A program made the translations under genes and the position numbers. Of a stretch of DNA of 64,000 nucleotides, positions 17,003-25,483 are shown piece after piece (position 1 is the first letter of the stretch; each line of letters begins with the position of its first letter). The notes under the pieces are model-generated. The model was not told the origin of the DNA. It searched no databases and saw nothing but the letters and a program-made list of their open reading frames with translations. The stretch is from JADKIH01 sp964595205 (GTDB lineage: Bacteria > Bacteroidota > Bacteroidia > AKYH767-A > 2013-40CM-41-45): NCBI GenBank assembly GCA_964595205.1, contig CAZQOQ010000015.1:62001-126000 (forward strand). Direction: 5' to 3'.

Positions 17003-17065
17003 AAACCACTTCCAGGAAACCACCTCCGGCAGACCACAATCAGCAAACCACGTCCAACAACCAAC
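17003..17065 (+). repeat. Nine 7-bp units alternating AAACCAC-type and variable heptamers
   Basis: Nine contiguous heptamers: AAACCAC, TTCCAGG, AAACCAC, CTCCGGC, AGACCAC, AATCAGC, AAACCAC, GTCCAAC and AACCAAC. Every second unit is (A)(A/G)ACCAC, so the real period is 14. Composition is roughly complementary to the first block. Confidence 0.75.
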
Positions 17066-17133
17066 CTTCAAATTAGTTAATAACTCCATACCAGATTCTT
17101 GTAATAAATCTCAAAAAATGACTTAAAACGGTT

Positions 17134-17141
17134 TATCTTTG
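17134..17141 (+). promoter_or_regulatory. Promoter -7 element of glmM
   Basis: TATCTTTG matches the Bacteroidota TAnnTTTG consensus exactly and lies 29 bp before the glmM TTG start. No clear TTTG -33 element is visible at the usual distance. Confidence 0.55.
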
Positions 17142-17170
17142 CAGCTTTCCGAAATTAAAACAAAGACACA

Positions 17171-18577
17171 TTGGCACTCATAAAATCAATTTCAGGTATA
17201 AGGGGAACGATTGGAGGGAAACCGGGAGAAGGACTTACACCCGTTGATATTGTAAAATATACTGCCGCTTATGGCACATGGATCATTCGAAATTCCGATA
17301 AATTACGCAAGCCTGTTATCGTTATCGGGCGTGATGCAAGGATATCCGGAGAAATGGTTCAAAATCTCGTCGCAGGTACGCTCAAGGGACTGGGTATTGA
17401 TGTGGTTTATCTCGGATTATCCACAACACCCACAGTGGAGCTTGCGGTAAGCGACCTGAATGCGGCGGGCGGAATTATATTGACGGCCAGTCACAATCCG
17501 AAGCAATGGAATGCGCTCAAACTGCTCAATTCGAAGGGTGAATTTGTCTCTGCCGCTGACGGCGCCGAAATTCTGGAAATCGCAGGCGAAGAGAATTTTC
17601 ATTTTGCTGACGTAAATAAACTCGGTAAGTACGTAACGGAATCCAACTATCATCTGAAACATATCGACAAAATTCTCGCCCTTCCGCTTGTGGACGCGAA
17701 AGCTATTAAAGCGAAAAAGTTTAAGGTCGTCATTGATTGTGTAAATTCAACAGGAGGCATAGTTGTTCCTCAGCTGTTAAGAGCATTGGGAGTGGACGAT
17801 ATCACTGAACTTTATTGTGAGCCGAATGGTCAATTTCCTCATAATCCTGAACCGCTTCCGGAAAACCTGGGTGATATAGCCAAAGAGGTTAAGAAAAAGA
17901 ATGCGCACCTGGGAATTGTCGTTGATCCGGATGTAGACCGGCTGGCACTCGTTTGTGAAGATGGCGAGATGTTCGGCGAAGAATATACCCTAGTTGCCGT
18001 TGCTGACTATGTACTGAAAAATAAAAAGGGGAATACCGTTTCGAATCTCTCATCAACAAGGGCATTACGCGATGTTACCGAAAAAGCCGGTGGAAAATAT
18101 TTTGCGGCCGCAGTAGGTGAAGTGAATGTGGTTGAAAGCATGAAAGCAAACCAGGCGGTGATTGGCGGTGAGGGTAATGGCGGCATCATCTATCCTGAAC
18201 TTCATTACGGTCGTGATGCTCTTGTGGGCATAGCGCTGTTCCTTACCCATCTTGCAAAATTCGGTAAGAATGCTTCCATGCTTCGTGCTACTTATCCAAA
18301 TTATTACATTTCGAAAAATAAAATCGAACTCACGGCAGATATTAACGTGGACCGCATCCTGGAAGGCATTCAGTCGAAATATAAAAAGCAACCGATCAAT
18401 ACGATCGATGGAGTAAAAATCGAATTCGACAAGGAATGGGTACATTTGCGTAAGAGTAATACGGAGCCTATCATACGTATATATGCGGAAAGTCAGTCAC
18501 AGACGACGGCCGAAAACCTTGCTGAAAAAATCATCTTCGATATAAAGGACATGATCAGTGAAAAGCTGATGAAATGA
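17171..18577 (+). CDS. glmM: Phosphoglucosamine mutase
   Basis: A 468-residue alpha-D-phosphohexomutase that converts glucosamine-6-phosphate to glucosamine-1-phosphate for cell-wall precursor synthesis. The phosphoserine loop TASHNPKQWN lies near residue 105, the Mg2+ loop DPDVDRL near 253, the sugar-binding GGEGNGG near 333, and the phosphate-binding RKSNTEPIIRIY at the C-terminus. The N-terminus KSISGIRGT fixes the TTG start at 17171. Bacteroidota annotations often call this family phosphoglucosamine mutase, though phosphomannomutase activity cannot be excluded from sequence. It is followed 10 bp later by a cysteine desulfurase gene on the same strand. Confidence 0.9.
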   Translation: MALIKSISGIRGTIGGKPGEGLTPVDIVKYTAAYGTWIIRNSDKLRKPVIVIGRDARISGEMVQNLVAGTLKGLGIDVVYLGLSTTPTVELAVSDLNAAGGIILTASHNPKQWNALKLLNSKGEFVSAADGAEILEIAGEENFHFADVNKLGKYVTESNYHLKHIDKILALPLVDAKAIKAKKFKVVIDCVNSTGGIVVPQLLRALGVDDITELYCEPNGQFPHNPEPLPENLGDIAKEVKKKNAHLGIVVDPDVDRLALVCEDGEMFGEEYTLVAVADYVLKNKKGNTVSNLSSTRALRDVTEKAGGKYFAAAVGEVNVVESMKANQAVIGGEGNGGIIYPELHYGRDALVGIALFLTHLAKFGKNASMLRATYPNYYISKNKIELTADINVDRILEGIQSKYKKQPINTIDGVKIEFDKEWVHLRKSNTEPIIRIYAESQSQTTAENLAEKIIFDIKDMISEKLMK

Positions 18578-18587
18578 TCAATAAAAA

Positions 18588-19736
18588 ATGAAAGCTTACC
18601 TCGACAATGCTGCAACTACGCCCCTCGATCCTGAAGTGCTGAAGGCCATGTTGCCAATCATGCAAAACAGTTTTGGAAATCCATCTTCCATTCATTCATG
18701 GGGCAGGGAAACCAAGGCAGCGGTTGAAAATGCCCGGAAGACAGTTGCAAAATACCTAAATGCGGCTCCTTCGGAAATTTTCTTTACCAGCGGGGGTACA
18801 GAAGCGAATAACACGGCTATTTTCTGCTCGATCCGTGATCTGGGAATCAGGCATGCAATTACTTCCCGTATCGAACATCATGCGGTTCTGCATTCGCTGG
18901 AAGAACTGGCGAATGAAGGCAAAATTAAACTCAGCTATGTCGATCTCGATGAGAAGGGCCATGTGAAATTGTCTCATCTCGAAGAATTGCTGAAGACAAA
19001 TGAGAAGTCGTTTGTGTCACTCATGCATGGAAACAATGAACTCGGAAACCTTTTACCCCTGGAAGAGACAGGCGCACTCTGTGAAAAATATGGTGCGATC
19101 TTTCATTGTGATACTGTTCAGACGATGGCGCATTACCGGTTCGACCTGAAAAAAATCCATGTGCATTTTATCACCTGTGCTGCACATAAGTTTCACGGAC
19201 CGAAAGGTGTGGGTTTTTTGTATATTAACAGTAAGGTACGCATTCATCCTTTTATTTTTGGCGGTTCGCAGGAGAGAAATATGCGTGGCGGAACCGAAAA
19301 TGTTTATGGAATTATCGGGCTGGCCAGGGCCATGGAAATTGCATACAGCCAGCTTGACGAGCACGTTAAGCATATTACGGAATTGAAAAATTATATGGCT
19401 AAGCAATTACTGGAAGCCATTCCGGAGATCAAATTCAACGGTGATACGATGGGCAGGAGCCTGTATACTGTACTGAATGTTTCTTTCCCGGCTTCCGATC
19501 ATTCGGAAATGCTTTTATTTAATCTCGATATTGCCGGCATTGCCTGTTCTGGTGGCAGCGCCTGTTCTTCCGGAACCGATACAGGCTCGCATGTATTAAA
19601 GGCGCTTTATGGTAATTCTGACCGGCCTTCGGTTCGTTTTTCGTTTAGTAAATACAGTACGAAGGAAGAAGTGGATTATGCAGTGAATAAACTGAAGGAA
19701 TTGTATGCGGTTACACCCGAATATAAAACACATTAA
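18588..19736 (+). CDS. Cysteine desulfurase
   Basis: A 382-residue PLP-dependent class V aminotransferase of the NifS/IscS family, which releases sulfur from cysteine for Fe-S clusters and thiolated compounds. The N-terminus YLDNAATTPLD is typical, the PLP lysine sits in AAHKFHGPKG near residue 201, and the catalytic cysteine lies in CSGGSACSSG near residue 325. Sequence alone does not separate IscS-like from NifS-like types. No iscU-like gene is adjacent; the Moco cluster 36 kb away might use its sulfur. Confidence 0.9.
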   Translation: MKAYLDNAATTPLDPEVLKAMLPIMQNSFGNPSSIHSWGRETKAAVENARKTVAKYLNAAPSEIFFTSGGTEANNTAIFCSIRDLGIRHAITSRIEHHAVLHSLEELANEGKIKLSYVDLDEKGHVKLSHLEELLKTNEKSFVSLMHGNNELGNLLPLEETGALCEKYGAIFHCDTVQTMAHYRFDLKKIHVHFITCAAHKFHGPKGVGFLYINSKVRIHPFIFGGSQERNMRGGTENVYGIIGLARAMEIAYSQLDEHVKHITELKNYMAKQLLEAIPEIKFNGDTMGRSLYTVLNVSFPASDHSEMLLFNLDIAGIACSGGSACSSGTDTGSHVLKALYGNSDRPSVRFSFSKYSTKEEVDYAVNKLKELYAVTPEYKTH

Positions 19737-19849
19737 TTCCTGGTTACGATAATCTTTTGCCTCGTCGTTTCATTCCTGCTTTTACGATTCAGAAAATATC
19801 TAATTTTTCAGTTGTTCCGCTTTTTACAATTGACCCACTATCTTATTTA

Positions 19850-20341
19850 TTAATGCATTTGATCCGGTGGCGGGCCTTGTCTCTGATTATTTTTCTGTCC
19901 GTCGCGCCTGTCCTGCAGCATATCCAGAAGTTTTCGTTTAAAATCCTCCTCAGCCTTATAAAGTTTTGCAACCTTTTTTATAGGTAATATTTTCTTAAAC
20001 TGAGGGTGATATTTTTTAACGATTTCCAGTTCCTGTTGACGAAATGTGATTTCACTGTCAACTGTTTTTTCCAGTTCGGCATCGCTCATTTCATCAAAAT
20101 TTTCCCTGGCATTTATGATATTATCGCGGCGCCCTTTTCTTAATATTTCGAGTTCATCCGAATACTGGTTATAAACGGGCCAGAATGTCTTCGCTTCTTC
20201 CGTCGTAAGATTCAGCCGGTCGGTGAGAAATCCGATCTTCATAGCTTCCACGCGTTCTTTGGCCGGACGTTTATCCTGTGCTGCGACTGCGACAGTGCAG
20301 AATATGAGCAGGAACAGAATATTGTTTTTTACTTTTTTCAT
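19850..20341 (-). CDS. Periplasmic CpxP/Spy-like protein
   Basis: A 163-residue protein with a signal peptide (ILFLLIFCTVAVAAQ) and a helical charged body. LNLTTEEAKTFWPVYNQYSDEL and the coiled R/K/E-rich helices match the LTxxQ-like helical hairpins of CpxP/Spy stress proteins. It ends in a Gln/Pro-rich tail. It is the last gene of an operon with a sigma factor and a membrane protein, so it probably feeds envelope status back to that system. Its ATG overlaps the stop of the upstream gene as ATGA. Confidence 0.7.
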   Translation of the reverse strand: MKKVKNNILFLLIFCTVAVAAQDKRPAKERVEAMKIGFLTDRLNLTTEEAKTFWPVYNQYSDELEILRKGRRDNIINARENFDEMSDAELEKTVDSEITFRQQELEIVKKYHPQFKKILPIKKVAKLYKAEEDFKRKLLDMLQDRRDGQKNNQRQGPPPDQMH

Positions 20342-20868
20342 AATTTATTTTCGATTTGAGAGAGATCAACATGATTATCGATGAGATATTCTTCGAAAGT
20401 CTCATCGGTGGGTACACTATTGCGTGTCGATAATATTTCTACGAACAAGTCTTCATCAATGCTTTGCAGGTAAGTTGAATTTTTAAGATCTTCTGCCGTA
20501 ATTTCCTGGTAGGGTAGTGTTGTATTTTTTTGTTTGAAGAAAAACAGACCTGCTAAAATGACGATCGTTGCGAAGGCTGCGGGAATGACGAAGCGCGGAC
20601 GACTGAAAATATTCAGCCATGATTGCGCGATGGTTTTTTTAGCGGTAATTTTCCCTGATATGGCATTTGGAAGATTTTCAAAATATCCCTCCGGAACCAG
20701 GAAAGGATTTATTGCGGCCGTTTTTTCGAAGTCAGGCAGGGCATTTATCTTATCCATGATTTCACCCGGAAGCTTTTCAAAATAACCGTCAGGGACGGAA
20801 AAAGAATTTTCGTTCTTTCCGGCAATTGTTCTGAGTTTTTCTTCCGGTTTATCGGTATCCTTTTTCAT
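20338..20868 (-). CDS. Putative membrane-bound anti-sigma factor
   Basis: A 176-residue protein with one transmembrane helix at about 93-112. The cytoplasmic N-terminal part holds two copies of a motif, F-x-VP-(D/E)-GYFE-x-LP followed by I and K (near residues 23-40 and 56-73), so it has an internal duplication. The C-terminal part is periplasmic and acidic. Its place between an ECF sigma factor (32 bp upstream) and a CpxP-like protein (4-bp overlap) indicates anti-sigma function, although no zinc-binding ZAS motif is present. Confidence 0.65.
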   Translation of the reverse strand: MKKDTDKPEEKLRTIAGKNENSFSVPDGYFEKLPGEIMDKINALPDFEKTAAINPFLVPEGYFENLPNAISGKITAKKTIAQSWLNIFSRPRFVIPAAFATIVILAGLFFFKQKNTTLPYQEITAEDLKNSTYLQSIDEDLFVEILSTRNSVPTDETFEEYLIDNHVDLSQIENKL

Positions 20869-20900
20869 TTATTGTTTGGATGATAATTATGTCTGACGGT

Positions 20901-21494
20901 TTAAATACCTGTAATATATTTTGTGATTTTCTTAACGGCATGATGATAATTTGCCTTCAGAGCGCCTACAGTCAATCCGAGGATTTCCGCAATTTCCTCA
21001 TATTTCATCGCATCGAAGTATTTCATGTTGAATACGAGTCTTTGTTGCGGCGGTAATTTTAATATAGCCTGTTGTAATTTTGCCTGGATTTTATCACCTG
21101 TAAACAGCGGGTCGTTGTTTAGATCAGCCGCCATCTCATATTCCACGTCGCTGAACGAAATCAGGGCTTTTCTTTTTTTCTGTTTAAGAAAGGACAGAGA
21201 CTCGTTGGTGGCAATGCGGTAGAGCCATGTATACAGGAGAGAGTCTCCGCGAAAGGTTGACAGGTTATTCCAGACTTTGATGAAAACATTCTGGATGACA
21301 TCGTTTGCGTCTTCGTGGTCCAGCAGTATTCTCCTGACGTGCCAATATAGCTTCTGCTGATATTGTTTCACGAGCAGATTGAATGCATAATGACGCGTGT
21401 CTTCGTTTAAAAACTTTTCCAGTAATTCCTGATCGCTGTAGCCGTCAGTTTGAGAGGCATTCTCAGAAACGATATTTGAGTTTACGTAATTAAT
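20901..21494 (-). CDS. ECF RNA polymerase sigma factor with probable ATT start
   Basis: A sigma-70 family ECF factor. Region 2 (YWHVRRILLDHEDANDVIQN, then AFNLL upstream) and region 4 (LPPQQRLVFNMKYFD, then HHAVKKI) are clear. The first standard start (GTG 21371) would delete the region 2.1 sequence DQELLEKFLNEDTRHYAF, which is in frame upstream. No ATG, GTG or TTG lies between that segment and the upstream TAA; ATT at 21494 gives 197 residues, the usual ECF length. It heads an operon with an anti-sigma-like and a CpxP-like gene. Promoters it reads cannot be seen. Confidence 0.8.
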   Translation of the reverse strand: MNYVNSNIVSENASQTDGYSDQELLEKFLNEDTRHYAFNLLVKQYQQKLYWHVRRILLDHEDANDVIQNVFIKVWNNLSTFRGDSLLYTWLYRIATNESLSFLKQKKRKALISFSDVEYEMAADLNNDPLFTGDKIQAKLQQAILKLPPQQRLVFNMKYFDAMKYEEIAEILGLTVGALKANYHHAVKKITKYITGI

Positions 21495-21564
21495 TTTATT
21501 AGCCTTTTAAAGTCTGAAATCTTAAGAGTGGCCTGTACTTATATATTAATCACTCAAAATCATT

Positions 21565-22539
21565 TTATGAGTGCGTGAGTTCGTGTTTTTTTCTTTTGAT
21601 GACATTCTCCGCAGCGATCACAATGTTTTCTGCTTCGAGTCCATACTTTTTCATCAATTGTTCGGGTGTGCCGCTTTCGCCGAACGTGTCTTTCACTCCG
21701 ACAAATTCAAGCGGAGAAGGGAAATTGCCGCAAAGAACATGAGCGATTGCATCTCCCAGACCTCCGTTGACCTGGTGTTCCTCCGCTGTTACTGCACAAC
21801 CGGTTTTCCGAACCGATTTTAAGACGGCTTCCACATCCAAAGGTTTAATGGTATGTATATTTATCACCTCGGCATTAATTCCTTTTTCAGCGAGAATTTC
21901 GCATGCTTCGAGTGCTTTCCAGGCGAGATGTCCGGTTGCAAAGATGCTGACATCTGCGCCTTCGTTCAGGAGAAGGGCCTTGCCGATAATAAATTTTTGA
22001 TCCGGCGGAGTAAAATTGGGGACCACCGGTCGGCCGAAACGGAGATAAACCGGTCCGACATGATCAGCAATAGCTAAAGTCGCTGCTTTGGTCTGGTTAT
22101 GATCACACGTGTTGATGACAACCATGCCGGGCAACATCCGCATCATGCCAATGTCTTCGAGAATCTGGTGTGTAGCACCGTCTTCGCCCAGCGTAATACC
22201 TGCATGAGAAGCACAGATCTTTACATTCTTTCCAGAGTAGGCGATGCTTTGCCTGATCTGGTCGTAAACTCTTCCGGTGGAGAAATTCGCAAATGTACCG
22301 GTGAAAGGAATCTTACCTCCGATGGTCAGGCCGGCGGCAATTCCCATCATGTTGGCTTCGGCAATCCCAATTTGGAAAAACCGTGATGGAAATTCCTTCT
22401 CGAAGGCATCCATTTTTAATGAGCCGGTGAGATCTGCGCATAACGCCACAACGTTTGGATTCTTTTTTCCGAGTTCAAGTAAACCGACACCAAAACCTGA
22501 ACGTGTGTCTTTTTTATCGGTATAAGTAAATTTTTTCAT
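21565..22539 (-). CDS. Transketolase, C-terminal subunit
   Basis: The 324-residue pyrimidine-binding and C-terminal half of a split transketolase (COG3958 type). It begins with the PYR domain (DTRSGFGVGLLEL), contains ADLTGSLKM and the GLTIGGKIPFTGTFANF segment, and ends with the C-terminal domain. It works with the N-terminal half in the pentose phosphate pathway, moving two-carbon units between sugars. The two halves lie on the same strand but are separated by a VWA gene of about 1.4 kb. Confidence 0.87.
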   Translation of the reverse strand: MKKFTYTDKKDTRSGFGVGLLELGKKNPNVVALCADLTGSLKMDAFEKEFPSRFFQIGIAEANMMGIAAGLTIGGKIPFTGTFANFSTGRVYDQIRQSIAYSGKNVKICASHAGITLGEDGATHQILEDIGMMRMLPGMVVINTCDHNQTKAATLAIADHVGPVYLRFGRPVVPNFTPPDQKFIIGKALLLNEGADVSIFATGHLAWKALEACEILAEKGINAEVINIHTIKPLDVEAVLKSVRKTGCAVTAEEHQVNGGLGDAIAHVLCGNFPSPLEFVGVKDTFGESGTPEQLMKKYGLEAENIVIAAENVIKRKKHELTHS

Positions 22540-22564
22540 GATGAGTATTTCGGTTGAATGATTA

Positions 22565-23965
22565 TCAGTTTAGAATTACAATATTGGATTCTCCCGATAC
22601 AACGGAAAAATCTTTTTCAATGGTGTATAAAGTCTCTTTTGAATTCCTTGGACGGAAGACTACCTTGTATCTGCCCGGTTGCAGCACCACGGTTTCCTTC
22701 GTCAGGTTTTCGTCCATATTATAGACCCATTCCATCTTGTTATTATCGAATGTGTATATGCTGCCGTAACCCTGGTTTATTGCTACCAATGTTACGATTC
22801 CCGGTCTCGGTATTTTCAGCGTAGTTGTTTTACTTTGTGATATATCCACGTCTTCTAGATAAATGCGTGGAGTGGTAAGAATTTCCAAATCATATTTGCC
22901 GACTATGTATTTTTCGACTGTATTGAAGTCCTGGAGATTTAGGGTATTCGTTTTATTCTGCTGGCGAATGATTGCCTGCACTTTTTTAAATTCGGCGGGG
23001 CCATCGAACTTCATCGTGAGATAACCCTGGGGTGCGTCGATACCAACGATGGTATGTTTACCGGGAGTGAGCACGATTGAATCTTTCGATACGGGAGGAA
23101 TGGTATGAACGACGATCTTATAAATAGGAAGGGGATCGATGACGAGCGTGTCAGGATTTCCTTTCGAATTCAATGTATGTATGAAGTTGTATTTTATCTG
23201 CCCGGAGAAACGGTCGTAGAATGTCATATTCACATTGGTTTCCGTCGGGTTTAAATCCTGGTCGAGCAAATTCACCTGCATGGTTGTATTGTTCAGAGCC
23301 TGGGAGATTACGATATTCAAAGCCTCTTTAAATGTCACCTCGTTGGCAGCATCGAAAAACCGGCCGACACATTCGAAAGTTTTCTTGAGTGAAGGATCAA
23401 GACCAAGTCCAATGACAAAAGGCTTCAGGAATATTCCTTTTTTCTGCAGGGCCTGGGAAATAGCACAAGGATCACCGCCGCATTCCTCGATGCCGTCGGT
23501 AATCAGGATGATGATATTCCGCGACTGACTTTGAGGAAAATCATTACCACAGAGTTCAAGCGATTTTGCAATTGGAGTTGTGCCTTTGGGGTTCAGTCTT
23601 TGAATCACCTGCATGATCTGCGGAATATTGCCTTTCGAAAAAGGGACCTCCAGCCTGCTGTCGTCGCAATCCTGCGGAGGGTATGGTTTCAGGTGACCAT
23701 ACACGCGAAGCGCTAATTCCAGGTTTTCGACCGAACGCAGACTGTCGAGTAACTGGTTCATCAGTTTTTTGGCCACGTCAATCTTGGAGCCGGTCTGCCA
23801 TTGACCATACATGCTTTGTGATGCGTCAAAAAGAAATTCAATTCGTGTCAGTTCCGGCAAGTCTGATTTTTTAATTTGCGCAGAAACGAAATTCACAGAT
23901 AAAAAGTAAATCAAAGAGATAACCAGTGATAGCCTGAGCAGATTATTTAATTTCCTTTTTTTCAA
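22565..23965 (-). CDS. Secreted VWA domain protein between the transketolase halves
   Basis: A 466-residue exported protein. The TTG at 23965 gives a textbook signal peptide (MKKRKLNNLLRLSLVISLIY); a longer GTG start at 24040 is less plausible. The VWA domain carries a MIDAS: DASQS at 47-51, a Thr in KGTTPIAKS and the Asp of ITDGIEECGGD, so metal-dependent ligand binding is expected. The remaining about 250 residues are repeated beta-rich segments. It lies between the transketolase halves with gaps of only 25 bp and about 95 bp, but its export makes a direct enzyme role unlikely. Confidence 0.75.
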   Translation of the reverse strand: MKKRKLNNLLRLSLVISLIYFLSVNFVSAQIKKSDLPELTRIEFLFDASQSMYGQWQTGSKIDVAKKLMNQLLDSLRSVENLELALRVYGHLKPYPPQDCDDSRLEVPFSKGNIPQIMQVIQRLNPKGTTPIAKSLELCGNDFPQSQSRNIIILITDGIEECGGDPCAISQALQKKGIFLKPFVIGLGLDPSLKKTFECVGRFFDAANEVTFKEALNIVISQALNNTTMQVNLLDQDLNPTETNVNMTFYDRFSGQIKYNFIHTLNSKGNPDTLVIDPLPIYKIVVHTIPPVSKDSIVLTPGKHTIVGIDAPQGYLTMKFDGPAEFKKVQAIIRQQNKTNTLNLQDFNTVEKYIVGKYDLEILTTPRIYLEDVDISQSKTTTLKIPRPGIVTLVAINQGYGSIYTFDNNKMEWVYNMDENLTKETVVLQPGRYKVVFRPRNSKETLYTIEKDFSVVSGESNIVILN

Positions 23966-24061
23966 TGATGAGTTATTTAAAACAGATAAGCTATTTTTTT
24001 TGCCCGGATAAAACGATCTGTGATCAGATTTACATGGCACGCAGGCGTTAGAATTTTAGAC

Positions 24062-24916
24062 TCAGAAATCCCCTAACGTTTCTTCAAGCTGGGACAGGGC
24101 ATTTGCAGCTTGTTCCGCATTGGGCGCAACGCCATGCCATTTGTGTGAACCCATCATGAAATCCACTCCCATTCCCATTTCAGTCTTCATTAAGATTACT
24201 GTGGGTTTATTTTTCCCTGTCAGAGTTTTCGCTTTCTCAAGAGTTGAGATCACTTCTGTCATATCATGGCCATTCATTTCCAGAACCTGCCAGCCGAAGC
24301 TTTCGAATTTAGGTCTAAGATTTCCGTAAGGCATCACCGTTTCAACCGAGCCATCGATCTGCTGATTATTTACATCTACGGTAAGTATGATGTTATCGAC
24401 TTTTTTTGCACCCGCATACATCACGGCTTCCCAGATTTGTCCTTCTTCCATTTCACCATCGCCACAAAGGCAATAAACGAGGCGATTATCGTTATTCAGT
24501 TTTTTGGAAAGTGCAGCACCAATAGCCACGCTGAGTCCCTGACCAAGCGAACCACTGGCGACTCGAACGCCTGGCAGACCTTCGTGTGTGGTAGGATGAC
24601 CCTGGAGTCGGGAGTCGATCTTTCGGAATGTGCCAAGTTCTGAAGTATCGAAATAACCTGAACGGGCGAGAACACTGTACCAGAGCGGAGAAATGTGTCC
24701 GTTACTCAGGAAAAACAGGTCTTCATTCTTTCCATCCATGTTAAATTGTTCCGGAAAAAACGACATCTGGTGAAAGTAAAGTGCAACCATAAATTCCGTG
24801 CAGCCGAGAGATCCTCCCGGGTGACCTGAATTTGCAACAATTACCTGTCTGATTATATCTCTTCTGACCTGGGAGCAGATTCGCTTTAATTCTTCAATCG
24901 TTTTTGGATTTTTCAT
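24062..24916 (-). CDS. Transketolase, N-terminal subunit
   Basis: The 284-residue thiamine diphosphate-binding half of a split transketolase (COG3959 type). ThDP/Mg2+ ligands lie in GDGEMEEGQIWE (152-163) and NNQQ (183-186). SGHPGGSLG and the SNGHISPLWY and SGSLGQGLSVAIG motifs are typical. It pairs with the C-terminal subunit gene at 21565. A TACATTTA element (one mismatch from TAnnTTTG) lies upstream of its ATG. It is the first gene of the putative three-gene unit. Confidence 0.9.
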   Translation of the reverse strand: MKNPKTIEELKRICSQVRRDIIRQVIVANSGHPGGSLGCTEFMVALYFHQMSFFPEQFNMDGKNEDLFFLSNGHISPLWYSVLARSGYFDTSELGTFRKIDSRLQGHPTTHEGLPGVRVASGSLGQGLSVAIGAALSKKLNNDNRLVYCLCGDGEMEEGQIWEAVMYAGAKKVDNIILTVDVNNQQIDGSVETVMPYGNLRPKFESFGWQVLEMNGHDMTEVISTLEKAKTLTGKNKPTVILMKTEMGMGVDFMMGSHKWHGVAPNAEQAANALSQLEETLGDF

Positions 24917-25087
24917 CTAGAATCGTGGGTTTAATAAACGTCTAAATGTAAAAGTTATTTGTCGATTCTGAATCCGGGATTTATGTATTTATTAATAAAA
25001 CAAGACCGGCAATCCTTGATTTTGTGGATAAATAATACTTGTATTACTGATAAAAATTATTGAAGAATTTTAATTGAAAGGTGTAAG

Positions 25088-25483
25088 CTATTCATCATCC
25101 GGATTTAAAAAATCATCCAGAACCCTGCGATCTCTTTTAGTCGGCCGGCCGGTTCCCGGATCGCGGAACATCGTCATGCGTTTTAGTCTTGCCTTGTATG
25201 AGTCAATTTCACTCTGAGGAGTGAGATCCTGACAATATTCTTCAACCAGTTTGGCAGCGAGCCTGTTTGAAACAAGTTTCAGAACTTTCAGTTGACGGGT
25301 GAGTCCTGTACGCTTTACAAAAATGAGGTCTCCTGCTTTTATCAGGCGTGAGGGTTTTGCGGCCTGATCGTGAATTAATATTCGTCCTTTTTCACATGCC
25401 TCGGAAGCCTGTGTCCGTGTCTTATACTGCCTCACAGCCCATAGCCATTTGTCGATGCGTATGTGATTGAGATCTTTTTCCAT
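25088..25483 (-). CDS. S4 domain RNA-binding protein, Hsp15-like
   Basis: A 131-residue protein with an N-terminal S4 RNA-binding domain (IRIDKWLWAVRQYKTRTQAS, then AGDLIFVKRTG) and a basic C-terminal extension (GRPTKRDRRVLDDF), as in HslR/Hsp15, which rescues stalled 50S subunits carrying peptidyl-tRNA. It ends 1 bp from the OstA-like gene and overlaps none. Identification is solid; the detailed role is inherited from E. coli Hsp15. Confidence 0.85.
   Translation of the reverse strand: MEKDLNHIRIDKWLWAVRQYKTRTQASEACEKGRILIHDQAAKPSRLIKAGDLIFVKRTGLTRQLKVLKLVSNRLAAKLVEEYCQDLTPQSEIDSYKARLKRMTMFRDPGTGRPTKRDRRVLDDFLNPDDE

Larger units (their letters stand above)
16835..17170. other. Intergenic region with phased repeats and glmM promoter
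   Basis: 336 bp without a gene. It contains two blocks of 7-bp phased repeats, a 9-bp stem hairpin at the end of the first block (GGTTGTTGA 16900-16908 with TCAACAACC 16914-16922), and the glmM -7 element. Confidence 0.6.

Noticed and set aside
16846..17065. A CRISPR-like array upstream of glmM
   Set aside because: Units are 7 bp with no spacers and no cas gene is nearby. It is a phased short repeat.
18065..18445. A 126-residue antisense reading frame inside glmM
   Set aside because: It lies wholly within a conserved gene on the opposite strand and has no domain. It is a shadow frame.
25022..25087. A terminator after the S4 protein gene
   Set aside because: Only AATAC and GTATT form a weak 5-bp stem with a short T-rich tail, which is common in AT-rich gaps.
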